Assembly: GCF_901905185.1 (NCBI RefSeq)
Contig: NZ_CABFMQ020000086.1
Location: forward strand, 1-49,558
Direction: 5' to 3'
Length of the DNA stretch: 49,558 nt
From: Methylocella tundrae
GTDB lineage: Bacteria > Pseudomonadota > Alphaproteobacteria > Rhizobiales > Beijerinckiaceae
Shown one piece after another: positions 43,674 to 49,558 of this stretch. The translations under genes were made by a program, and so were the position numbers. Within the stretch, counting starts at the first letter, position 1, and each line of letters starts with the position of its first letter. The notes beneath the pieces are model-generated. The model saw only the letters and a list, made by a program, of their open reading frames with translations, had not been told where the DNA came from and made no database searches.

Positions 43674-44033
43674 TCAGAAGTTCGCTTTGGCCAAGCCCTC
43701 GAGGCCAGGCGTGCGGAACCGCAACAGCGATTTGTGGCCAACCCCGAGATCGGCCAGCGTCAGCGCCAGATCAGGAGTGAACGGGACGCCGTCGCAGTCC
43801 CACTCCACGGCGTTCCAGTTGATCGCGGCGAAGTCAGGATGCTTGCTGTAAAGCATTGGCAGAACCTCGCCGATAACCGCAGAGAACGGCGTCGCGGCGG
43901 ATAGAGGCGCTGTGATCGGCGACGCAAACATCAGATGCCTTTCCCACAAGAAATGCACGAGTTGAAGCCCGTGGAAATTTTCGACCCGATCACGCGGGGG
44001 GAACGCGTAAGGTCCTATCGCTACAGTGGTCAT
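43674..44033 (-). CDS. dmpO: Phenol hydroxylase gamma subunit (P4)
   Basis: This 119-residue subunit of the hydroxylase oxygenase component begins MTTVAIGPYAFPPRDRVENF and contains GLQLVHFLWERHLMFASPI and NWNAVEWDCDGVPFTPD. The pattern is the P4/DmpO signature. It structures the oxygenase hexamer and has no catalytic centre of its own. Gene order is dmpN-dmpO-dmpP as usual. Length is normal. Confidence 0.94.
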   Translation of the reverse strand: MTTVAIGPYAFPPRDRVENFHGLQLVHFLWERHLMFASPITAPLSAATPFSAVIGEVLPMLYSKHPDFAAINWNAVEWDCDGVPFTPDLALTLADLGVGHKSLLRFRTPGLEGLAKANF

Positions 44034-44065
44034 GCGACGTTTCCTCGATTTTTTGTAAGTGTTGT

Positions 44066-45604
44066 TCAGGGGTTGGCGACGCGCTTGCGTTCAGCCCGCC
44101 ATTCTTCCCAGAGCTTCTCATCAGGCGATCCGATATAGTCCAGATTATCGGCGCCCTGGTTCATATGATACCAGTCGAGCACCTCGGGCACGGTCGCGCC
44201 GCCGCAATTGCCCTGAAAGATCTGGCTCACGGGCAACCAGGCCTGAACATATTTTTCGGGCTCATCTTCAAAGATGTCGTGGCATCCGTCAGAGCAAAAA
44301 TGGTATCTTTCGCCGTTGTGTGTCGTCGTCCGCGTGGCTATCCGCGTCGGATCGCCCGGTTCGGTGAAAAACGTCGGAATCTGGCAGACCTGGCAGAGTT
44401 GCGGCAGCCCATTATTGTAGAAGCGCTCGCCCGCTTTCGCCGCCTTGGCCCAATGTTCGTAGCGCGGCCGGTAAAGCTGATCGAAACTCTGGGGATATTT
44501 TTCCGCGAACCAGGCCATCTCGTCTTCGCTCGGCGTCCAGGTGTGAAACGCCGCGGCGTGAGAATATTGGTAGAAAGTGCTCCAGGCCTGATGGCTGTAA
44601 TGATCCTTCTCAGCCTTCGCGACCTCATGATATTTTGGCAGACGGATGCCGTAGCGGGACAAATCCTGAAACAGCGCGCCCCCGCCCTGCTCGAAATACA
44701 TTTCCCACGCCTCCTTCCATGACATGATCTTTTTCGGAAGCATGTAGTCCATCATCATCGCGACAATGGAGAGCAGGCGGTATCCGCGCCAGAACCACTT
44801 GTCGATCCATTTCTGAACGATCGGCACATTGGCCTCGTCCTGCTGCAGCATGAATTTGATGATCTCCAGCCCAAGCGTCATATGCCGGCTTTCATCAGAC
44901 TGCGCCGAGAAGCCGAAGGTCACCGTCGCCATGTCGCCGTTATAGGCGGCGCCCGACATGAACGGCACGAACAACAGGCTGGTCAGAACATATTCGAAGC
45001 TGAACGAGACCGCGGTGATATACTCGAACGGTCCCGCAGTCATCGCGTCTTCGAAAAACGACTTCGGCACCGAAAGATACCAAACGCGATCGTACATATG
45101 CATTGGATCGTGGAGACCATCAAAAAACTTATTGAAATGGCTGATCGTGTGAATCTGCGTCTGCACATGCCGGAGTTCGTCGATCGCCTGAAGCTGGCAG
45201 GCCACGCGCGGACCAACTCCCTCGAAATGCCTGCCGAGATGCGCGAAACCGCGATGCGCGGCGTATTCGAGCGGCGACACGGCGGTGATGAAGATTTTCA
45301 ACGCGTTGATATATCGCGCATCGGAAATATTCATCTGTCCATTGTTCTGCGCGAAACTGTCGATGACGGCGTAGAGCTTGCGCTCCTTCTCGGCCTGATA
45401 CTTCCAATAGGCGTCCATCGTCAGGCGGAAGGGATCTTCGAATGCGTCCCAGTCGTGGATCTTGATTCCCTCATAGTCGGTGAAGGGAAAGATCTTCTTC
45501 TTGTCCTGATAGCTCGGCTGCCAGTCGAGGCCGCGCGTCAGAATGGCGTAGCGTTCCTTGAGATTGAGCTTGCGAGGGCGTTCATTGGGGTTGACGACGT
45601 TCAT
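44066..45604 (-). CDS. dmpN: Phenol hydroxylase alpha subunit (P3, diiron oxygenase)
   Basis: This 512-residue catalytic subunit hydroxylates phenol to catechol. The diiron ligands fit E113 (SPLEYAAH), E143 and H146 in IDELRHVQ, E204 (FSFEYV), and E238 and H241 in SDESRHMT. The C-terminal part has C404/C407 (LCQVCQIP) and C437/C441 (HFCSDGCHD), the zinc-like site of phenol hydroxylases. The full length is normal. It lies after dmpM, with the start 35 bases beyond that stop. Confidence 0.96.
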   Translation of the reverse strand: MNVVNPNERPRKLNLKERYAILTRGLDWQPSYQDKKKIFPFTDYEGIKIHDWDAFEDPFRLTMDAYWKYQAEKERKLYAVIDSFAQNNGQMNISDARYINALKIFITAVSPLEYAAHRGFAHLGRHFEGVGPRVACQLQAIDELRHVQTQIHTISHFNKFFDGLHDPMHMYDRVWYLSVPKSFFEDAMTAGPFEYITAVSFSFEYVLTSLLFVPFMSGAAYNGDMATVTFGFSAQSDESRHMTLGLEIIKFMLQQDEANVPIVQKWIDKWFWRGYRLLSIVAMMMDYMLPKKIMSWKEAWEMYFEQGGGALFQDLSRYGIRLPKYHEVAKAEKDHYSHQAWSTFYQYSHAAAFHTWTPSEDEMAWFAEKYPQSFDQLYRPRYEHWAKAAKAGERFYNNGLPQLCQVCQIPTFFTEPGDPTRIATRTTTHNGERYHFCSDGCHDIFEDEPEKYVQAWLPVSQIFQGNCGGATVPEVLDWYHMNQGADNLDYIGSPDEKLWEEWRAERKRVANP

Positions 45605-45639
45605 CAGATTTCTCCTAAAAGTGCCGAGTCCTCATTGAT

Positions 45640-45912
45640 TCAGGAATTCCACATGAGCAGCAGTCGGTCGTCGTCCTCGTCGACGTTTCCCGAAATGCTG
45701 ATCATTGTGAGGTTCAGCTCATGGAGATCGAATTCGCGCCCGAGTTGCTGCTCTATCGTGGACCGATTCATCACCAAGCGGTCGGGACAGTCGATTTTCG
45801 TCATCGCCGGATAGCTGCTGACCTTCGCCTTCGGATTGTCCGCAACGATGGCGGCGATGATCCCTCGCCCGTCGTCCGTATTCTGCAAGCTGATCGAGAC
45901 TTCGCTGCTCAT
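45640..45912 (-). CDS. dmpM: Phenol hydroxylase regulatory/coupling protein (P2)
   Basis: This 90-residue cofactorless effector of the hydroxylase begins MSSEVSISLQNTDDGRGIIA and has DNPKAKVSSYPAMTKIDCPD and the C-terminal ISGNVDEDDDRLLLMWNS. It binds the oxygenase and is needed for efficient turnover. Its ATG overlaps the stop of dmpL. Length and composition are normal. Confidence 0.93.
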   Translation of the reverse strand: MSSEVSISLQNTDDGRGIIAAIVADNPKAKVSSYPAMTKIDCPDRLVMNRSTIEQQLGREFDLHELNLTMISISGNVDEDDDRLLLMWNS

Positions 45913-46919
45913 GCCGCCATCTCCGTGGAAAGTCGGACGCCCAACCGATCCGCCCTGTTCTCGAGCGCCGCTTGCACAGAGGACAACGCTTCTTCGGCGG
46001 CTGGCCCAAGCACCTTTTGCGCGAGCGGCGCGAGAGCGGCGCGGGAGCGCTCAATCCATTCCTCATGCCATCCGGCGATCAACTGCCGGTTGGCGGCTGA
46101 CTCGCTGGCGGCGCGTTTCAGCACAGCGTCGACCCATTTGGCGGTCTCATCCTGCCAGTCCACCATGAATTCAACGAGCATCGAGAGGGCGCCGGCGCCG
46201 TGTTGCAGGCCAGCAGCGTCGAATTGACCGTAGACCAGCGGATAGAGCAATCCGTCAAGGCTCAGGAACTGGGCGACGAACTGCTCGAACCAATCCTCGA
46301 TGACGAGCGTGTCTTCGACGAGCCGGCGCATCGGCTGCCATTCGGGCGCCGTAATCCAACGCTCCCTGGCCTCGTCCAACGCGCCGGCGCCCCCCATGGC
46401 GAGGCCGATGCGGCTGATGATCTGCGCAATCCCTAGGCGATCCGTCACGGCGAACATTGCGGGCTGGGTGATTGCGACGCCGTAGCCCTTGTCAACCATA
46501 TTGCAGGCGTTCATGTTCGCGCCCCACTCAACATGACGGAGCGGCAGCAGATAGAAGCGGATCACCTCCCGCCACTCTGGATCATACGAGTAAAGCAGCC
46601 CGCGTTTTTCCGCGAAGGCGAAGTTCTTCTCGACCGCCTCCATCATTCTGGCCCGCTGGATGGTGTAAGTGCCGTAATAGAGCTGCCGGGGATCTTTCAG
46701 CTGGTACCAATCGGCCATGCTGATTTTCGTCCGGCTCTTGTCGAACAGTTCGTGCGCCGGATCCCAGGTCGGCCGATAGTGGAAGTTCACTTCGGATTGG
46801 AGGTCGTACAACGCCTCCTCGTAACGGGACCCCGGCTTGTCGGCGCCAAGCCGGCGAGCCACATTGGAGAAAGTCTGTCGCCGTTGCCGGACGGTACTGG
46901 TTCTGATCTCAAGCGCCAT
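45909..46919 (-). CDS. dmpL: Phenol hydroxylase beta subunit (P1)
   Basis: This 336-residue beta subunit of the oxygenase has LYDLQSEVNFHYRPTWDPAH, DWYQLKDPRQLYYGTYTIQR, VEWGANMNACNMVDKGYG and FVAQFLSLDGLLYPLVYGQF, all family hallmarks. It lacks diiron ligands, as expected for a structural homologue of the alpha subunit. It starts 15 bases after the dmpK stop, and its own stop overlaps dmpM. Confidence 0.95.
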   Translation of the reverse strand: MALEIRTSTVRQRRQTFSNVARRLGADKPGSRYEEALYDLQSEVNFHYRPTWDPAHELFDKSRTKISMADWYQLKDPRQLYYGTYTIQRARMMEAVEKNFAFAEKRGLLYSYDPEWREVIRFYLLPLRHVEWGANMNACNMVDKGYGVAITQPAMFAVTDRLGIAQIISRIGLAMGGAGALDEARERWITAPEWQPMRRLVEDTLVIEDWFEQFVAQFLSLDGLLYPLVYGQFDAAGLQHGAGALSMLVEFMVDWQDETAKWVDAVLKRAASESAANRQLIAGWHEEWIERSRAALAPLAQKVLGPAAEEALSSVQAALENRADRLGVRLSTEMAA

Positions 46920-46934
46920 TGCGTCGTCCTCCTC

Positions 46935-47279
46935 TTAATTTTTGCTTGTGGTTGTGCTCGCGGTCTTCGACTGGCCCGCGCTCCGCTCCCGCAGCCGAGC
47001 GAACGCCTGTTCGACATCGTCGGCCGCACTTATGTTGGCGCCTTGCGCGCGACAGAACTCATCAAATGCGCTGGGCGGCATGACGAGCTCGATAGTCAGC
47101 ATTGGATCAGCGATGGTGAACTCAAACTCGATGAATCCACACCTCACGCCAACGACGCGGATGTAGCGACGGGCTAGATCCAGCGTCGCACCATCATCCT
47201 CGCGCTCATATTTCGAGATGCTGTCGGCGCGCATTGGCGCGCCGTGTTCGGCAGCAGCCGACCATCGGTGGTCCGCCAT
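46935..47279 (-). CDS. dmpK: Phenol hydroxylase assembly protein (P0)
   Basis: This 114-residue protein contains RRYIRVVGVRCGFIEFEFTI, MLTIELVMPPSAFDEFCRAQ and VEQAFARLRERSA. DmpK proteins help the hydroxylase apoprotein acquire iron. The ATG at 47279 has GGGAGGA at a good distance and defines the 5' end of the hydroxylase operon. Beyond it lies a 400-base control region shared with the divergent regulator. Confidence 0.9.
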   Translation of the reverse strand: MADHRWSAAAEHGAPMRADSISKYEREDDGATLDLARRYIRVVGVRCGFIEFEFTIADPMLTIELVMPPSAFDEFCRAQGANISAADDVEQAFARLRERSAGQSKTASTTTSKN

Positions 47280-47391
47280 TTCAATCCTCCCTGTCGCACA
47301 ACATTGATGCGAGCGGGGCGATGATGCGGCGGCGAGCCTTCCGGTTCAATCAACAAGGAAAAAAAATGAATATCACTGGCAGTTGTTTTTG

Positions 47392-47422
47392 ATTGTATCG
47401 TGAAAACAGCGCCTTAAGGCGC
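47392..47422 (-). promoter_or_regulatory. Candidate sigma-70-type promoter of the phenol hydroxylase operon
   Basis: On the minus strand TACAAT (47397-47392) resembles a -10 box. Seventeen bases upstream, where a -35 would lie, the 14-bp palindrome GCGCCTTAAGGCGC (47409-47422) takes its place instead of TTGACA. This is the layout of an activator-dependent promoter. No matching -24/-12 (TGGCAC-N5-TTGCA) element was found in the region. The leader would be about 105 bases. Inference only. Confidence 0.35.
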
Positions 47423-47487
47423 AGAACGGACATCTCGACGGCGATCCGGCAGCCTGATTTGGAGCGCGCGTCTAAGCATTTGATGAC

Positions 47488-47520
47488 GCTGCATCGCAGC
47501 AGCTTTCATCATCTGATGAA
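47488..47520. promoter_or_regulatory. Candidate upstream activator sites
   Basis: Two inverted repeats lie side by side: GCTGCATCGCAGC (47488-47500) and TTCATCATCTGATGAA (47505-47520). A TTGATGA just before the first adds a half-site that pairs with TCATCA. They are 70-110 bases upstream of the candidate promoter, as activator sites of DmpR/XylR proteins usually are. The sequence differs from the known XylR site TTGATCAATTGATCAA. Confidence 0.45.
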
Positions 47521-47682
47521 GAGGCGCGCGTAGGACAATGAACAGCCGCAACTTTGAGCTAAGGATTTGTAATTCTCCAGCGGCGCCCTCATAGTAGCGG
47601 GTAGAAAAATAACATGCTGCGGGAGTGAATCGATGAAGGCAATGCCGGGCTTGAGGGCGCTCGCCATCATCGGGGGCGAGCG

Positions 47683-49419
47683 GTGACGGACAGCTCAACC
47701 ACGGTCGGCGTCGACATCGGCCATCTATCCGCGCGTCTTCGCTTCAATCCAGAAGAGGGCTGCATCTGGCTCGAGGGCCAGCGCATGCTGATGTTGCACT
47801 TGACGGCCTTCGCGAGTCTCCGGCGAGAGCTCATCGACACTTTCGGTATAGAAGTCGCTCGGGGCCTGATCACGCGGATGGGCCATGCGTCGGGAGCGGC
47901 CGACGCGGCGCTCGCGCGCCGGACGAAGCCCGACATGGGGATTCGCGAGTCGTTCATGATCGGACCAGGACTCCACGCGCTTGAAGGGATGGTCGCGGTG
48001 GAGCCGGTTCTGCTCGATGTTGATCCTGAAACGGGCGTTTATGCGGGAGAATGGATCTGGCGAAATTCGGCCGAGGTCGACGCTCATCTCCATGCCTATG
48101 GCATCAGCGCTGAACCGGTCTGTTGGGCGCTGCTTGGCTATGCTTCGGCCTTCACCAGCGCCTATATGGGACTTCCTGTGCTCTATCGGGAGGTGGAATG
48201 CCGCGCGACCGGCGCCGCCCATTGCCGTATTATCGGCAAGCCGGCCGATCAATGGGACGATGCGGTTCGCGACGATCTGCACCAGGGCTTTGACCTCGCG
48301 GACACCCAGGCCGAGGCCGGCTCGTCCTGGGCCTCCGTCTGTGGAGAGCCTGACCATCCCGGCGGCTGGCCGCACGATCGCATGGTCGGCGCATCCGCGG
48401 GGTTTGTGGCGATGATGCATATGGTGGACAAGGTGGCGCGAACCGACGCCGTAGTGATGCTCATCGGCGAACCCGGCGCCGGCAAGAAAAGCTGCGCGCG
48501 GCTTTTGCACAAGCTGAGCGCGAGATGCTCGAAACCATTTGTCGCCTTCAACTGCGCCGCGCTTTCGGGCGACCAACTCGATGTCGATCTTTTTGGCGTC
48601 GAGAAAAGCACCTCGGCCAGCGGGCCGCAGGTTTCGCGCAGCGGCCGCATCGAACGCGCGAACGGGGGAACTCTTTTCCTCGAAGACGTCCATCGGCTGG
48701 ATTTGCGGGCGCAAACAAAGCTTCTTCGGGTTTTGCAGACCGGCGAGGTTGAACGGGTTGGCGGCGCCCAACCCCGGCCGGTCCACATTCGCGTCATTGC
48801 ATCATCGAATGCGCGGCTGATCGACGCCATGCGCGATGGATCGTTCCGCGAAGATCTTTACTATCGTCTGACGACGTTTCCCATCGTGATCCCTCCGCTG
48901 CGTGAGCGTCGGACCGATTTGCCTCTGCTGATCCGTCATTTTCTGGACGTCTTCTCCCGTCGTTACGGCAAAAAGATAACAGGCGTGTCGGAGATGGCTG
49001 TCGGCTATCTTCTGACCCATGATTTTCCCGGCAATGTGACCGAGTTGGAAAGCATGATCGAACGCGCCATCATCATGGCGCCGAATCGGGGACCGTTGGA
49101 CGTAGCCTATCTGACCTCGCCAATCGACGAGCGCAATCCTCGCATTTACGGGCTCTCAAATCACGGATTGCTCATTCCGAAACGCGACGATGGCGGCGCG
49201 CGGCACGATACGGGCGCTTTGGACCGTCTGCTGGACAGCAAATTCGAACTCGAGTCGTTCGAAAATGAACTAATCGCGCGCGCTGTGGAGCGAGCGGCCG
49301 GAAATCTGAGCAAGGCCGCCAAAGCGCTGGGCCTTACAAGGCCGCAACTCGCTTATCGCTATAGAAAAGTGCAGGAAGGCGCTCCCGGAGCTCAATCGGG
49401 CGATTTGCGGACCGATTGA
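47683..49419 (+). CDS. DmpR/MopR-type phenol-responsive regulator with degenerate sigma-54 contact loop
   Basis: This 578-residue protein keeps the three-domain plan of DmpR/MopR. In the sensor, H98, W126 and Y168 sit where MopR has its phenol-contact residues (H106, W134, Y176, all offset by eight). C147, C173 and C181 match its zinc cysteines. The AAA+ domain has Walker A GEPGAGKKS (262-270). The Walker B is FLED rather than FLDE (334-335). The loop that should read GAFTGA is STSASG (309-314). The C-terminal helix-turn-helix (AAGNLSKAAKALGLTRPQLA) is intact. GTG start. It is divergent from the hydroxylase operon and probably activates it on sensing phenol. Loss of the sigma-54 contact motif suggests it works with another sigma factor. 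Confidence 0.9.
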   Translation: MTDSSTTVGVDIGHLSARLRFNPEEGCIWLEGQRMLMLHLTAFASLRRELIDTFGIEVARGLITRMGHASGAADAALARRTKPDMGIRESFMIGPGLHALEGMVAVEPVLLDVDPETGVYAGEWIWRNSAEVDAHLHAYGISAEPVCWALLGYASAFTSAYMGLPVLYREVECRATGAAHCRIIGKPADQWDDAVRDDLHQGFDLADTQAEAGSSWASVCGEPDHPGGWPHDRMVGASAGFVAMMHMVDKVARTDAVVMLIGEPGAGKKSCARLLHKLSARCSKPFVAFNCAALSGDQLDVDLFGVEKSTSASGPQVSRSGRIERANGGTLFLEDVHRLDLRAQTKLLRVLQTGEVERVGGAQPRPVHIRVIASSNARLIDAMRDGSFREDLYYRLTTFPIVIPPLRERRTDLPLLIRHFLDVFSRRYGKKITGVSEMAVGYLLTHDFPGNVTELESMIERAIIMAPNRGPLDVAYLTSPIDERNPRIYGLSNHGLLIPKRDDGGARHDTGALDRLLDSKFELESFENELIARAVERAAGNLSKAAKALGLTRPQLAYRYRKVQEGAPGAQSGDLRTD

Positions 49420-49558
49420 AGATCACGAATAACTAGCACTACTTTGGCAGAATTTTGAGGGGTTGTGCATTTTTGGGATTCCCGAGACGCGCATTGCGTG
49501 ATTCATGGGTGGTCGGCGTCACGGAGGGCCGACCATGGACGAGATTTGGAAGTCCGAT
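49420..49558 (+). other. Window end: hairpin over a ribosome binding site and start of a truncated gene
   Basis: After the regulator stop comes a short gap. GGTCGGC (49511-49517) can pair with GCCGACC (49528-49534), and the loop holds ACGGAGG, a ribosome binding site. An ATG follows at 49535 and encodes MDEIWKSD before the window ends. The gene cannot be identified from eight codons. The hairpin could control its translation. Confidence 0.4.

Noticed and set aside
47320..47460. GG-N10-GC pairs read as sigma-54 promoters for phenol hydroxylase
   Set aside because: The pairs found (for example AGGCTGCCGGATCGCC) lack TGGCA and TTGC context; GG-N10-GC alone is expected by chance in GC-rich DNA.

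Overview
The window is GC-rich chromosomal DNA from an alphaproteobacterium of the order Hyphomicrobiales. The protein set points towards Beijerinckiaceae or Methylocystaceae. The evidence is a Rhizobiales-type plasmid/ICE replication initiator remnant, a BA14K-like secreted protein, a DUF2778 protein, a HWE-type histidine kinase, glycine-rich secreted proteins, a P1B-5 ATPase with a hemerythrin tail, and copies of a dispersed palindromic repeat of a kind common in Rhizobiales. Naming the genus would be a guess.

Region 1 (1-6.5 kb) is a decayed mobile island. It holds an integrase scrap at the left edge, a replication initiator (RepA-type) gene broken by one stop and at least three frameshifts (5551-6352), an IS256-like transposase scrap (6430-6489), and a TetR gene with an in-frame amber codon. 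Among these are apparently intact cargo genes: a MarR - isochorismatase-like - membrane protein - MFS exporter operon, and an SDR oxidoreductase divergent from an XRE regulator.

Region 2 (6.6-30 kb) is mostly core and envelope genes: cyclopropane fatty acid synthase, a secreted phosphoesterase, asparaginase, a DUF2778 protein, ffh-rpsP, tRNA-Arg(CCT), a ClC channel, a group of Gly-rich exported proteins, argG, a small cytochrome c, an MFS protein behind a histidine kinase remnant, a P1B-5 metal ATPase fused to hemerythrin, and several small stress or periplasmic proteins.

Region 3 (30-49.5 kb) is a complete phenol/catechol meta-cleavage locus in four transcription units. (a) Minus strand: outer-membrane MetA-type protein and 2-hydroxymuconic semialdehyde hydrolase, followed by a GntR regulator. 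(b) Plus strand: small ORF - ferredoxin - catechol 2,3-dioxygenase - HbpS/GlcG-like - semialdehyde dehydrogenase - hydratase - acetaldehyde dehydrogenase - fused aldolase/decarboxylase - tautomerase. (c) Minus strand: phenol hydroxylase KLMNOP followed by a second ferredoxin and a second catechol 2,3-dioxygenase. (d) Plus strand, divergent from (c): a DmpR/MopR-type phenol sensor. Together these convert phenol to catechol, cleave the ring, and funnel the product by the oxidative or hydrolytic branch to pyruvate and acetyl-CoA.

Two features of this locus stand out. The aldolase (DmpG) and 4-oxalocrotonate decarboxylase (DmpH) are one continuous reading frame of 600 codons. The phenol sensor keeps the phenol pocket and zinc cysteines of DmpR/MopR but has lost the GAFTGA sigma-54 contact loop and has an inverted Walker B acidic pair. 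I find no convincing -24/-12 promoter in front of the hydroxylase operon, which suggests a sigma-54-independent activator.
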